Positions 1-8,438 of a stretch of DNA of 64,000 bases are shown piece after piece. Below the pieces are notes generated by a model. That model searched no databases. It was not told where the DNA came from and saw only the letters and a list, made by a program, of their open reading frames with translations. The position numbers were made by a program, and so were the translations under genes. The stretch spans positions 62,001-126,000 of the forward strand of contig NZ_JAHXRQ010000001.1 of NCBI RefSeq assembly GCF_019392335.1, in the 5' to 3' direction. The stretch comes from Mameliella sp. CS4. GTDB lineage: Bacteria > Pseudomonadota > Alphaproteobacteria > Rhodobacterales > Rhodobacteraceae. Positions within the stretch are counted from its first letter, which is position 1. Every line of letters begins with the position of its first letter.

Positions 1-46
1 TGGCAAACCCCAGCATGGCCAGGTGCCCGCGCCCTGCCTCGCTCAT
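1..46 (-). CDS. Partial: N-terminus of a probable DMT/EamA-type transporter
   Basis: On the minus strand an ATG at 46 overlaps the stop codon of the LysR gene (ATGA) and opens a frame that runs off the window edge. Only 15 residues are visible, beginning MSEAGRGHLAMLGFA. The HLAML-type opening resembles the first membrane helix of EamA-family drug/metabolite transporters, but this is a weak basis. The 4-bp overlap suggests cotranslation with the regulator. Confidence 0.35.
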   Translation of the reverse strand, partial: MSEAGRGHLAMLGFA

Positions 47-924
47 CGGGCCGATCCTTCCCCGGCGAACGCCTTGAGATGCGACAGGAAGGCCTGGACC
101 TTGGCCGTCCGATGCAGATCGACATGGGTCACCAGCCAGAGCGGCGAGGCCCAGTCGTCGCGCGGGGGCATGACCTGCACCAGCTCCGGGTGCAGCGCCG
201 CTTCGCGGCAGCCCATGAACCCGATCCCGGCCCCCTCTGTGACCGCAGCCTCCAATACGCGCGAATCCGTGCTGCGAAAAACGACATGGTCCGCAGGGAC
301 CCGCGACCGCAGCCAGCGCGAAAAGGGCGCGCGGCTTTCGGGATCGTCGTGAGAGACGAAGAAATGGGCCGCCAGGTCGTCTTCACCCTCGGGCATCCCG
401 TGCCGGGAGATATAGTCGCGATGGGCGTACAGCGCGATGTCCTGACGGGCAAAGCCCTGCACCACGTTATCGGGTTCCTGAGGGGCGGGACCGGCGCGCA
501 GCGCCACATGCGCCTCGCCGTATTCCAGCCGGAACACCCGGTCATCGGTCAGGAAACGCACGATCACGTCCGGGTACTGAGCACGGAAACTGGTCAATGC
601 CGGGACCAGCAGTGGCGCGAAAGCCACCAGGGACGTGACCAGCAGATCGCCCGCCACCTCGTTGCCGCGTCCCTTGATGCGGCCTTCGAGCTGCTGCAAC
701 TGGTCGTCCGTGGTCTGGGCCACGCGCATCAGGTCATGGCCCGCCTCTGTTGCGGTATAGCCGCGCGCGTGCCGTTGGAACAGCTTGACACCCAGCCGCC
801 CTTCCAGAGCGTCGATATGGCGGATCACCGTCGCGTGGTGCACGCCCAGCACCTCTGCCGCACCGCTGACCGTGCCCAGCCGGGCCACCTGGTAGGCCGT
901 GCGGATCTCATCCCAGTTGTCCAT
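43..924 (-). CDS. LysR family transcriptional regulator
   Basis: A 293-residue LysR-type regulator if started at MDNWDEIRTAYQ. An upstream in-frame ATG would add nine residues, but MDNW leads directly into the winged helix-turn-helix (about residues 5-62, with VHHATVIRHIDALEGRLGVK as the recognition region), so the shorter start is preferred. The rest is the periplasmic-binding-protein-like effector domain. The gene is divergent from azoR with about 125 bp between the starts, the classic arrangement in which a LysR protein controls both itself and the neighbouring enzyme. A perfect 14-bp palindrome lies just upstream of this gene. Effector unknown. Confidence 0.9.
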   Translation of the reverse strand: MDNWDEIRTAYQVARLGTVSGAAEVLGVHHATVIRHIDALEGRLGVKLFQRHARGYTATEAGHDLMRVAQTTDDQLQQLEGRIKGRGNEVAGDLLVTSLVAFAPLLVPALTSFRAQYPDVIVRFLTDDRVFRLEYGEAHVALRAGPAPQEPDNVVQGFARQDIALYAHRDYISRHGMPEGEDDLAAHFFVSHDDPESRAPFSRWLRSRVPADHVVFRSTDSRVLEAAVTEGAGIGFMGCREAALHPELVQVMPPRDDWASPLWLVTHVDLHRTAKVQAFLSHLKAFAGEGSAR

Positions 925-944
925 GTGCCCCTCGCTTGGCCGTC

Positions 945-958
945 TGCGCATATGCGCA
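945..958. promoter_or_regulatory. Perfect palindrome, candidate LysR operator
   Basis: TGCGCATATGCGCA is an exact 14-bp inverted repeat in the divergent lysR-azoR intergenic region, 20 bp upstream of the LysR start. Dyad symmetry here is what is expected of a regulator-binding or autoregulatory site. Function is inferred from position only. Confidence 0.4.
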
Positions 959-1049
959 CAGTACCTGCGCTTAATGCGATATTGAGTTCACAAATGCAAT
1001 GGTCAAGTTGGGGGCATCGAATGGATCACTCCTGGAAAGGACCCGACAC

Positions 1050-1631
1050 ATGACCAATACCGTTCTGCGCATCGACGCCTCTGCCCGCGGCACCGAATCC
1101 GTCAGCCGCCAGCTTGCCGACGAGGTGATCTCGCGCCTCAACCCCGCCACCGTGGTTTCGCGCGACCTGGCGGAAACCCCGCCCCAGATCGACACCCACT
1201 GGCTGGAAGCCAATGTTACGCCCGAGTCCGACCGCACCCCGGACCAGCGCGAACGCCTGGCCCTGTCCGACGCGCTGATCGAGGAGGTCCGCGCCGCCGA
1301 CACTCTGGTGATCGCGCTGCCGATCTACAACTTCGGCGTGCCGTCGGGCGTCAAGGCCTGGTTTGACCAGATCGCCCGCGCCGGCATCACCTTCCGCTAT
1401 ACCGAGGAAGGCCCCGAAGGCCTGATGACCGGCAAGCGCGCCATCATTACCGTCGCTTCGGGCGGCACCGAGGTCGACGGCCCGATCGACTTTGCGACCC
1501 CGTGGCTGCGCCATGTGCTGGGCTTTATCGGCATCACCGACATCCAGGTGGTCCGTTCCGACCGGCAAATGGTCGATGCCGAAGCCTCCAAGGCGCGCGC
1601 CAAGGAAGACCTGTCACGCCTCGCGGCCTGA
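1050..1631 (+). CDS. azoR: FMN-dependent NADH-azoreductase
   Basis: A 193-residue flavodoxin-fold azoreductase/quinone reductase (AzoR family, usual length about 200). The N-terminus MTNTVLRIDASARGTESVS matches the FMN-phosphate loop region, and LPIYNFGVPSGVKAWFDQI is the family's flavin-binding signature. It should reduce azo dyes and quinones with NADH in the cytoplasm. The ATG at 1050 is preceded by GGAAAGGA; an in-frame start 17 codons upstream lacks this. It is divergent from lysR, so probably induced by electrophiles or quinones through that regulator. Its stop codon directly abuts the stop of the convergent gene at 1632. Confidence 0.92.
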   Translation: MTNTVLRIDASARGTESVSRQLADEVISRLNPATVVSRDLAETPPQIDTHWLEANVTPESDRTPDQRERLALSDALIEEVRAADTLVIALPIYNFGVPSGVKAWFDQIARAGITFRYTEEGPEGLMTGKRAIITVASGGTEVDGPIDFATPWLRHVLGFIGITDIQVVRSDRQMVDAEASKARAKEDLSRLAA

Positions 1632-2075
1632 TCAGGGCGACGCGGCCCTCGGCCCGATCCGTCCCAGCAGCCCCCGCACCTCGCGATCCCGCGGATCAAG
1701 CTCCGCATAAAGCAGGGCCTCCGCGGGATCGCGGAACACCTCCAGCGGATAGGGCCCCCTCGCCCGGACCGCATCCCGGTACAGGCGGCAGATGCCATGG
1801 TTCACCTTGCCGGGAGCAAAGATCGAGGTGCGCGCCCGCGGGTCGCGCGCCTCGTGATAGGCGCTCAGACGATGCGCCAGACGCGCGGTTTCCGCAAAGA
1901 AGCCCTCGGGAAACCTGCAGTCCATCACATCCAGCAGAATGTGCTGCCCGCCGTCGAACAACGAATCCGACCGGTAGCGCAGGAAGGTTTCTATGTTCTG
2001 CTCCACGGTGATGTCGTCCCTGAACAGGACCAGAACGATGTTCAGGTGAGGATAGACCTGGAAGGTGGCAGGCAT
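1632..2075 (-). CDS. Conserved hypothetical protein, STAS/SpoIIAA-like in appearance
   Basis: A 147-residue cytoplasmic protein starting MPATFQVYPHLNIV (17 residues could be added upstream). Alternating hydrophobic strands and helices such as LNIVLVLFRDDIT and HILLDVMDCRF resemble the small SpoIIAA/STAS-like fold found in alphaproteobacterial hypotheticals, but no diagnostic motif is present. No signal peptide or membrane segment. It is convergent with azoR with no intervening base and no visible terminator. Function unknown. Confidence 0.7.
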   Translation of the reverse strand: MPATFQVYPHLNIVLVLFRDDITVEQNIETFLRYRSDSLFDGGQHILLDVMDCRFPEGFFAETARLAHRLSAYHEARDPRARTSIFAPGKVNHGICRLYRDAVRARGPYPLEVFRDPAEALLYAELDPRDREVRGLLGRIGPRAASP

Positions 2076-2383
2076 GTCGGACCGGGTTTCTTTTGGCTGC
2101 GGGCGGCGTTCCGCGGTCCTTGCCACAGTCCCTGCCCCTCCGGCAAGGCGACCAGTTGGCCCCTGACTTGCGCGATCTTGACTCGCGCCTCCCGTTCCCC
2201 TAACAGCTTCCCATCTCCGGGAGTCCTCTGGCCTTCCGGTCCCTTGGGCTATGCCCGGGATCGCCCTCCGTCAGCGCGTTGCGCCCACGGGGGCTCTCGC
2301 GCTTTGACCCGTCCGATTGTGATGCACGCCGCGCGCCCTTACCTTGAGGGCGCAATACGAAGGAAAAGGAGGCCCTGCGCCCC
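2076..2383. other. Intergenic region before ffh, no feature recognised
   Basis: About 300 bp between a minus-strand hypothetical gene and ffh. It must hold both promoters, but I see no convincing -35/-10 pair, RNA structure or repeat. The ffh ribosome binding site (AAGGAGGCC) lies at its right end. Confidence 0.5.
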
Positions 2384-3886
2384 ATGTTCGAAAATCTCTC
2401 CGAACGCCTCGGCGGCGTCTTCGACCGTCTGACCAAGCAGGGCGCCCTGTCCGAGGATGACGTCCGCACCGCCCTGCGCGAGGTCCGCGTGGCCCTGCTC
2501 GAGGCCGACGTCTCACTGCCCGTGGCGCGCCAGTTCATCAAGGCGGTCGAAAAAAAGGCCACCGGTGCCGCCGTCACGAAATCCGTCACCCCCGGCCAGC
2601 AGGTTGTCAAGATCGTCCATGACGAGTTGATCGCGGTTCTCGCCGGCGAGGATGGCGAACCCGGCAAGCTGCGCATCGACAGCCCGCCCGCGCCGATCCT
2701 GATGGTCGGCCTGCAGGGCGGCGGCAAGACCACCACCACCGCCAAGCTGGCCAAGCGCCTGAAGGAACGTGACGGCAAGAAAGTCCTGATGGCCTCGCTC
2801 GACGTCAACCGCCCGGCGGCGATGGAACAGCTCGCCATCCTCGGCACCCAGATCGGCGTCGACACGCTGCCCATCGTCAAGGGCGAAGACCCGGTTACCA
2901 TCGCGAAACGCGCCAAGACCCAGGCGGGCCTGGGCGGCTATGACGTCTACATGCTCGACACCGCCGGGCGCCTCTCGATCGACGAAGAGTTGATGGCACA
3001 GGTCGAAGCCGTCCGTGACGTCGCCAACCCGCGCGAAACCATCCTCGTGGTCGACGGCCTGACCGGCCAGGACGCGGTCCACACGGCCGAGAATTTCGAC
3101 AACCGCATCGGCATCTCCGGCGTCGTGCTGACCCGGATGGACGGCGACGGCCGCGGCGGCGCCGCCCTGTCGATGCGCGCCGTCACCGGCAAGCCGATCA
3201 AGTTCGTCGGCCTCGGCGAAAAGATGGACGCGCTCGAAACCTTCGAGCCGGACCGCGTCGCGGGCCGCATCCTCGGCATGGGCGACATCGTGGCCCTCGT
3301 CGAGAAGGCGCAACAGACGCTGGAGGCCGAACAGGCCGAGCGGATGATGAAGCGCTTCCAGAAGGGTCAGTTCAACATGAACGACCTCAAGATGCAGCTC
3401 GAACAGATGATCAAGATGGGCGGCATGGAGGGCATGATGTCCATGATGCCCGGCATGGGCAAGATGGCCAAGCAGATGGACGGTGCCGGCATCGACGACA
3501 AGATGCTGCGCCAGCAGATCGCCCTGATCCAGTCGATGACCAAGAAGGAACGCGCCAACCCGCAGATCCTGCAGGCCAGCCGCAAGAAGCGCATCGCCAA
3601 AGGCTCGGGCATGGAGGTCGCCGACCTCAACAAGCTGCTCAAGATGCAGCGCCAGATGTCCGACATGATGAAGAAGATGGGCAAGATGGGCAAAGGCGGC
3701 GCGCTGAAACAGGCCATGCGCGGCATGTTCGGCGGCAAGGGCGGCCTGCCCCCGGAAATGGCCCAGGGCATGGACCCCAAGGCGATTGAGGCCGCAGCCA
3801 AACAGATGGGCGGCAAAACCGGCATGCCCGGCCTCGGCGGCGGCGCCCTGCCCCCCGGCCTCTCCGGTCTCGGCAAGAAGAAGTAA
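2384..3886 (+). CDS. ffh: Signal recognition particle GTPase Ffh (SRP54)
   Basis: A 500-residue Ffh that binds signal sequences on nascent chains and targets them, with 4.5S RNA and FtsY, to the inner membrane. The N-domain spans about residues 1-90. The G domain shows the P-loop GLQGGGKTTTTAKLA near 109-123, DTAGR at 192-196 and TRMDGDGRGGA near 250-260. The C-terminal M domain from about 330 is extremely methionine-rich and ends in a Gly/Met/Lys tail. Length is slightly above the usual 450-480. It heads a rightward block that continues through acetyltransferases to rpsP-rimM-trmD, a conserved alphaproteobacterial order. Confidence 0.98.
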   Translation: MFENLSERLGGVFDRLTKQGALSEDDVRTALREVRVALLEADVSLPVARQFIKAVEKKATGAAVTKSVTPGQQVVKIVHDELIAVLAGEDGEPGKLRIDSPPAPILMVGLQGGGKTTTTAKLAKRLKERDGKKVLMASLDVNRPAAMEQLAILGTQIGVDTLPIVKGEDPVTIAKRAKTQAGLGGYDVYMLDTAGRLSIDEELMAQVEAVRDVANPRETILVVDGLTGQDAVHTAENFDNRIGISGVVLTRMDGDGRGGAALSMRAVTGKPIKFVGLGEKMDALETFEPDRVAGRILGMGDIVALVEKAQQTLEAEQAERMMKRFQKGQFNMNDLKMQLEQMIKMGGMEGMMSMMPGMGKMAKQMDGAGIDDKMLRQQIALIQSMTKKERANPQILQASRKKRIAKGSGMEVADLNKLLKMQRQMSDMMKKMGKMGKGGALKQAMRGMFGGKGGLPPEMAQGMDPKAIEAAAKQMGGKTGMPGLGGGALPPGLSGLGKKK

Positions 3887-3909
3887 CGAAAGGACAGACA
3901 GACCCGGTG

Positions 3910-3942
3910 TTTCTTTGGGCTGAAAATACCTCCCGCCGGAGG
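3910..3942 (+). repeat. Short intergenic repeat, copy A
   Basis: Just after ffh is a pyrimidine-rich lead (TTTCTTTGGG) followed by CTGAAAATACCTCC and a small hairpin with CCTCC/GGAGG arms. The 14-nt core CTGAAAATACCTCC recurs on the minus strand at 30094-30107, also intergenic and also preceded by a TTCTT-type stretch. From memory such TTCTT...GAAAATA elements are common between Rhodobacteraceae genes; two copies alone do not prove a family. Confidence 0.45.
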
Positions 3943-3986
3943 CACCCGCCTTCACCACAGGAACCACCGTCCACGTTGACTCGCCC

Positions 3987-4520
3987 ATGCCCGCCCCCAC
4001 GCTGCATACCCCGCGCCTGACGCTGCGCGCCCATGTCGAAACCGACATGACCCCGTTCTGGGACTTCCACCAGAGCGACCGGGCCGCCTATGTCTGGCGC
4101 CCGAAGACCCTGACGCATCAATGGCTCGGCTTCGCCTCCGAGGTCGGCAGCTGGGACCTCCTGGGGCACGGCAGCTGGGCTGTCGACCTCAAGGGGGGCC
4201 AGGTCATCGGTCAGGTCGCCATCACCCGTCCCCCGATGTTCCCCGAGCGCGAGATCGGCTGGATCTTCTTCGACGGATTCGAGGGCAAGGGCTATGCCAC
4301 CGAGGCCGCCACCGCCGCGCTGCACTGGGCCTGGGCGCAGGGCTGGACCACGCTGGTCAGCTACATCCACCCCGACAACGCCCGCTCCATCGCGCTGGCC
4401 ACCCGGCTGGGCGCGGTACACGACCCCGACGCGCAGCTGCCCGACGGTGAAACGGCGCGGGAAACGCTGGTCTATCGCCACAGCCCCGACGCGGACGGCA
4501 GCCCGGAGGCCTACGCATGA
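3987..4520 (+). CDS. GNAT acetyltransferase, RimJ/RimL type, first of five
   Basis: A 177-residue GCN5-related N-acetyltransferase. It opens with the TPRLTLRAHVETD strand typical of RimJ/RimL-like (Acetyltransf_3) members; the acetyl-CoA pyrophosphate loop is EGKGYATEAATAAL near residues 93-106, and SYIHPDNARSIALATRLGA is the C-terminal motif of the family. Acceptor substrate unknown; relatives acetylate protein N-termini or small amines. It begins a run of five genes that overlap by 1-4 bp, so translation is coupled. Sequence similarity among the five points to tandem duplication. Confidence 0.9.
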   Translation: MPAPTLHTPRLTLRAHVETDMTPFWDFHQSDRAAYVWRPKTLTHQWLGFASEVGSWDLLGHGSWAVDLKGGQVIGQVAITRPPMFPEREIGWIFFDGFEGKGYATEAATAALHWAWAQGWTTLVSYIHPDNARSIALATRLGAVHDPDAQLPDGETARETLVYRHSPDADGSPEAYA

Positions 4521-5044
4521 GCCTGACTCAAGCCCCCCGCCTGGAAACCGAACGCCTGATCCTGCGCGGCCCGGAAAAGCGCGACGCCGAAGCAGTCATC
4601 GCCTTTCTGCTGGACCAGGAGCGCGCCGCCGGCTTTGGCGCCTCTCCCACTCGCGGCGATGCCTGGCGCTGGTTTTCGCTGAACGTCGGCCACTGGCATT
4701 GGCACGGCTACGGGTATTTTGTCATCGAGATGAAGGAGACCGGCGAGGCTGCCGGGATCTCCGGCATCTGGAACCCCGAAAGCTGGCCCGAACCCGAGGT
4801 AGGCTGGGTCGTCTTCGAGGGCTACGAGGGCAAGGGCATCGCCTATGAGGCCGCACAGCGCGCCCGCCGCTGGGCCTACGAGGATCTGGGCTTTACCACG
4901 CTGACCTCGAATATCGTACCAAGCAACGAACGGTCCAAAGCCCTGGCCCGGCGCCTTGGGGCCGCCTACGAGCGCACCTATCACAACGAGAACATGGGCG
5001 AGGACGAACTCTGGCGCCATCCCGGTCCGGAGGCGCTGGCATGA
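4517..5044 (+). CDS. GNAT acetyltransferase, RimJ/RimL type, second of five
   Basis: 175 residues, starting at an ATG that overlaps the previous stop (ATGA). ETERLILRGPEKRDAEA is the family opening and EGKGIAYEAAQRAR the acetyl-CoA loop; the threonine common at the sixth position is an alanine here. SNIVPSNERSKALARRLGA matches the C-terminal motif. It resembles its neighbours in layout (an N-terminal RLxLR strand, a GHW segment mid-protein, an ExGWxxF strand) but substrate-facing segments differ, as expected of paralogues with separate acceptors. Acceptor unknown. Confidence 0.9.
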   Translation: MSLTQAPRLETERLILRGPEKRDAEAVIAFLLDQERAAGFGASPTRGDAWRWFSLNVGHWHWHGYGYFVIEMKETGEAAGISGIWNPESWPEPEVGWVVFEGYEGKGIAYEAAQRARRWAYEDLGFTTLTSNIVPSNERSKALARRLGAAYERTYHNENMGEDELWRHPGPEALA

Positions 5045-5547
5045 TCCCTCAGATCACCGTGACCAGCGACCGCCTGACCCTGCGCACCCCGCTGGAAGAG
5101 GATTTTCCGGTCGTGTCCGCCTTCATGGCCTCGGAGCGCGCCCGCTTTGTCGGCGGGCCGGTGACGGATGAATTCGACCAGTGGCGTGGCTTCCTGGCTG
5201 GCTTCGGCCACTGGGCGCTGCGCGGTTATGGCTTTTTCATGGTTCTCCACGACGGCCAAAAGGTCGGGCGCGTGGGCGTCGTCAACCATGTCATGTGGGA
5301 CGAGCCCGAACTGGGCTGGCACATCTTCGACGGTTTCGAAGGGCAGGGCTTTGCCACAGAGGCCGCCGCCCGCATCCGGGACTGGGCCAGCGCGGAGCGC
5401 GGCCTTGGCCCGCTAATTTCCTACATCCACCCCGACAACGCGCCCTCCCGCAGGGTCGCTGAACGGTTGGACGCGCATTTCGAGCGTGACACAAACCTGC
5501 TGGGCCATCCCGCCCAGGTCTGGCGCCACATCGGGGAGCGGGCATGA
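5041..5547 (+). CDS. GNAT acetyltransferase, RimJ/RimL type, third of five
   Basis: 168 residues, again entered by an ATGA overlap. SDRLTLRTPLEEDFP opens the fold; EGQGFATEAAARIRDWA is the acetyl-CoA loop and helix, and SYIHPDNAPSRRVAERLDA the C-terminal motif. The central GHWALRGYGFFMV segment is shared with the other four copies. Cytoplasmic, no signal or membrane segment. Substrate not deducible from sequence. Confidence 0.9.
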   Translation: MIPQITVTSDRLTLRTPLEEDFPVVSAFMASERARFVGGPVTDEFDQWRGFLAGFGHWALRGYGFFMVLHDGQKVGRVGVVNHVMWDEPELGWHIFDGFEGQGFATEAAARIRDWASAERGLGPLISYIHPDNAPSRRVAERLDAHFERDTNLLGHPAQVWRHIGERA

Positions 5548-6113
5548 CCGCACCCTGCGAACGCCATATCCCGGGCCCCGGCGCCCGCGTCGCCGCCCGG
5601 TTGGGCGGTCGGCTGCCGGTGCTCGACACCCGGCGTCTGCAACTGCGCGGCCCACGGATCTATGATTTCGATGCCTATGCGACGATCTTCTGTTCCGATC
5701 GCGCGCTCCACATGGGCGGCCCGATGACCCGCGCGGCCGCCTGGGCGGATTTCACCAATTACTGCGCCTGCTGGCTGCTGCACGGGTTCGGGCTCTGGAC
5801 CATCGACGCCAGCACCACGCCCTCGGCGGGGTTCGCGCTGATCGGCTACGCATACGAAGACCCCGAGCCGGAGCTAGGCATCTTCCTGACCACCGAGGCC
5901 GAGGGCAAGGGATATGCGACAGAGGCGGTCGAGGCGGTGCGCGGCCACGCCTTCGAAACACTGAAGTGGGACAGCGTCGTGTCCTATGTCGCGCCAAAGA
6001 ACGGCCGTTGCATTGCCCTGATGACCCGGCTTGGCGCTCGCCGCGACGCCGAGGCCGAGGCCGCACTTACCGACGACACCCTTGTTTTCCGCCACCACAG
6101 GGAGGCCGCCTGA
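5544..6113 (+). CDS. GNAT acetyltransferase, RimJ/RimL type, fourth of five
   Basis: 189 residues, the most divergent start of the set: roughly 28 extra residues precede the canonical LDTRRLQLRGPRIYDF strand. The ATGA overlap with the previous gene supports the long start, although an internal start cannot be excluded. EGKGYATEAVEAVR is the acetyl-CoA loop and SYVAPKNGRCIALMTRLGA the C-terminal motif. The stop overlaps the next start as TGATG. Confidence 0.88.
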   Translation: MTAPCERHIPGPGARVAARLGGRLPVLDTRRLQLRGPRIYDFDAYATIFCSDRALHMGGPMTRAAAWADFTNYCACWLLHGFGLWTIDASTTPSAGFALIGYAYEDPEPELGIFLTTEAEGKGYATEAVEAVRGHAFETLKWDSVVSYVAPKNGRCIALMTRLGARRDAEAEAALTDDTLVFRHHREAA

Positions 6114-6715
6114 TGGGTCATCGTGACATCCCTGTCCTGGAGACCAAACGGTTGATCCTGCGCGGCCCGGAACCCCAGGACTACCCGGACTTCAAAGCCA
6201 CTTTCGCCTCGTACCGGTCGCGCTTCATGGGTGGTCCGCTGAATGCCTACGAGACCTGGATGCTCTATGCCGCAGAAATCGGCCACTGGGAAATCCGCGG
6301 TTTCGGCATGTGGATGATCCACCTGCGCGACACCGATGAAACCGTCGGCATGGCCGGCGGCTGGTTCCCGGCAAAATGGCCCGAGCGCGAGATCGCCTGG
6401 ATCATCTGGCCGGACCAGGCCGGCAAGGGCTATGCGCTGGAAGCGACCGACCGGGTTCGGCGGCACGTCTACGATGACCTCGGGTGGGACAGCGCCGTCA
6501 GCTACATCGACCCCAAGAACCTGGATTCGATCCGGCTTGCCGAACGCCTGGGCTGCAAGAAGGACGCGACCGCGCCCTCGATCGACGGCAGTGACGCGGT
6601 CTATCGCCATCCCTCGCCAGAGGATCTGCGCGGACAGGTCGGGCACGGGGTCGCGATGGAAATCGCGCATTGCCAGGACCCGCTGTTCAAACCGAAAGGC
6701 TGGGCCGTTGACTGA
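6113..6715 (+). CDS. GNAT acetyltransferase, RimJ/RimL type, fifth of five
   Basis: 200 residues starting at the ATG inside TGATG at 6111-6115; an upstream in-frame start would lie deep inside the preceding gene and is rejected. ETKRLILRGPEPQDYPDF opens the domain, AGKGYALEATDRVRRHV is the acetyl-CoA loop and SYIDPKNLDSIRLAERLGC the C-terminal motif. About 25 residues follow the canonical end of the fold. It is followed 36 bp later by chorismate mutase. Acceptor unknown. Confidence 0.9.
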   Translation: MGHRDIPVLETKRLILRGPEPQDYPDFKATFASYRSRFMGGPLNAYETWMLYAAEIGHWEIRGFGMWMIHLRDTDETVGMAGGWFPAKWPEREIAWIIWPDQAGKGYALEATDRVRRHVYDDLGWDSAVSYIDPKNLDSIRLAERLGCKKDATAPSIDGSDAVYRHPSPEDLRGQVGHGVAMEIAHCQDPLFKPKGWAVD

Positions 6716-6751
6716 CATCCCCCGCACCGTTTCGCCCGAAAGGACCGCCTC

Positions 6752-7048
6752 ATGACCGATCCCGTCATCCGCGCCGCGGATCTGCTGAAGGAACATCGCG
6801 AAAGCATCGACCGGCTGGACGCGATCCTTGTCTTCACGCTGGCCGAACGGTTCAAGCACACCCAGGCCGTGGGCGTCCTCAAGGCGCAGCACGACCTTCC
6901 CCCATCCGACCCCGCGCGTGAGGAAAAACAGATCGCGCGGCTCCAGGATCTTGCGACCCAGGCCGACCTCGACCCGGAATTCGCCAAGAAATTCCTGAAC
7001 TTCGTCATTCAGGAAGTCATCCAGCACCACAAGCAACACCAGACCTAA
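6752..7048 (+). CDS. Chorismate mutase, AroQ-type
   Basis: A 98-residue stand-alone all-helical protein of AroQ size. [30 protein letters not shown] matches helix 1, with the Arg and Lys that contact chorismate, and [10 protein letters not shown] ends helix 3. It converts chorismate to prephenate for phenylalanine and tyrosine synthesis. It sits between the acetyltransferase array and rpsP, a position seen for chorismate mutase in Rhodobacterales. The ribosome binding site is AAAGGA. I leave the symbol blank since naming of this subgroup varies. Confidence 0.85.
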   Translation: MTDPVIRAADLLKEHRESIDRLDAILVFTLAERFKHTQAVGVLKAQHDLPPSDPAREEKQIARLQDLATQADLDPEFAKKFLNFVIQEVIQHHKQHQT

Positions 7049-7092
7049 GACGGCCCTGTCCGTCTTCAGCCATTCGACAAAGGAGAAAACAA

Positions 7093-7455
7093 ATGGCAGT
7101 CAAGATTCGTCTCGCCCGTGGCGGCTCGAAAAAGCGTCCCTTCTACCGCATCGTGGCCGCGGACTCGCGCATGCCGCGCGACGGCCGCTTCATCGAGAAG
7201 CTCGGCACCTACAACCCGCTCCTGCCCAAGGACAGCGAAGACCGCGTCAAGATGGACGTCGAACGCATCCAGTACTGGCTGGGCGAAGGCGCGCAGGCCA
7301 CCGACCGCGTGTCGCGCTTCCTCGAAACCGCTGGCGTGATCGAGAAGAAAGAGCGCAACAACCCCAAGAAGGGCACCCCGGGCAAGAAAGCCCAGGAACG
7401 CGCCGAAGAGAAAGCCGAAAAGGCTGCCGCAGCGGCTGGCGCCGACGCGGAATAA
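7093..7455 (+). CDS. rpsP: 30S ribosomal protein S16 (bS16)
   Basis: A 120-residue bS16. The N-terminus [21 protein letters not shown] is diagnostic, followed by [12 protein letters not shown] and the helical segment ending in GV. About 35 residues beyond the bacterial core form a Lys/Ala/Glu-rich charged tail, common in alphaproteobacteria. A strong AAGGAG site precedes the start. First of the rpsP-rimM-trmD-rplS set. Confidence 0.98.
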   Translation: MAVKIRLARGGSKKRPFYRIVAADSRMPRDGRFIEKLGTYNPLLPKDSEDRVKMDVERIQYWLGEGAQATDRVSRFLETAGVIEKKERNNPKKGTPGKKAQERAEEKAEKAAAAAGADAE

Positions 7456-7506
7456 GACCTGCGGAGCGGGACGGCAGGCCGCGCCTGTCGTCCCCTCCCT
7501 TTCCCC

Positions 7507-7650
7507 ATGTTTCGTCTGATACGCAGTTTCTTTCTGTTGGTGATCGCCTTCACCGCCGGGTTTTTCTATTCCGAATTGACATGGCATGATCGCTGTGTGG
7601 ACAAGGGAGGCGAGGCCCGTGGTGGAGTCTGTTTCGGAATATCGCAATGA
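7507..7650 (+). CDS. Small single-span membrane protein coupled to rimM
   Basis: A 47-codon frame from ATG 7507 to TGA 7650, ending in an ATGA overlap with rimM. The product starts [20 protein letters not shown]: two arginines, then one hydrophobic segment (about residues 7-21), then a polar tail with two cysteines in a HDRCVDKGG...GGVCFG arrangement. Overlap with rimM, a typical positive-inside signal anchor and a fitting gap between rpsP and rimM make it a plausible real gene rather than a chance frame. Function unknown. Confidence 0.6.
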   Translation: MFRLIRSFFLLVIAFTAGFFYSELTWHDRCVDKGGEARGGVCFGISQ

Positions 7651-8153
7651 CTGACACGATCTGCGTCGGTGCGATCGCGGGCGCCTTTGGCGTTCATGGC
7701 GAGGTGCGCCTCAAGAGTTTCACATCTGATCCGCTGGCGGTGGCTGACTATGCGCCGCTGAGCACAGAAGACGGCACCCGCCTCTTCGAGATCGAGATCA
7801 CCCGTGAGATCAACAACGGCTTTGCCGCCCATCTGTCCGGTGTCCGGACAAAGGAAGAGGCCGACGCCCTCAAGGGCACCCGCCTTTATGCCCCGCGTGA
7901 CCGGCTGCCCAACCTGCCCGACGACGAATATTACCACGCCGACCTGATAGGCCTGCCCGTCTTCGACTCTGGCGGGGTCGAACTGGGCAAGGTCCGCGCG
8001 GTGCAGAACCACGGCGCGACCGACCTTCTGGAACTCCAGGTTCCCGGTAAATCCAGTACGGTCCTCCTGCCCTTCACGCTGGCGGCGGTGCCGACTGTCG
8101 ACCTGACCGCGGGCCGCATCGTGGCCGACCCGCCCGAGGGCCTGTTCGACTGA
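7647..8153 (+). CDS. rimM: Ribosome maturation factor RimM
   Basis: A 168-residue protein with the N-terminal RimM barrel ([20 protein letters not shown]) and the C-terminal PRC-barrel ([20 protein letters not shown] near residues 92-111). It binds bS19 and assists maturation of the 30S head. It lies between rpsP and trmD, the conserved order, and starts within the stop of the small membrane ORF. Length is normal. Confidence 0.96.
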   Translation: MTDTICVGAIAGAFGVHGEVRLKSFTSDPLAVADYAPLSTEDGTRLFEIEITREINNGFAAHLSGVRTKEEADALKGTRLYAPRDRLPNLPDDEYYHADLIGLPVFDSGGVELGKVRAVQNHGATDLLELQVPGKSSTVLLPFTLAAVPTVDLTAGRIVADPPEGLFD

Positions 8154-8438
8154 CCGACCGGCCCGTTCCGGGTGCGCACTTCGCGCCATAGGTGACGCTG
8201 CACGCGCCACGACAGCCTGTGCCCGCGACTCGCTTTGGCCCGGGTTTCATCCGGATTTTCGCCAGATACCGACCCGGCCCCGCGGTATTTTACCGCTACA
8301 GAAAACAACCCCCTGCAAAGACGGTCAGTGTCGCCCCCTGCGAAACACAGCCCGCCAATTTGGCCCGTCTCGCGCCACGTTCAAGCCGCAATTTTCGGCC
8401 AATTTTAACCGCATTCGACATGGGTTTGAGGGGCTGAC

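Noticed and set aside
2513..4048. A 511-codon minus-strand frame opposite ffh
   Set aside because: A mirror of the ffh reading frame, rich in His/Leu/Ala, with no recognisable motif and no ribosome binding site.
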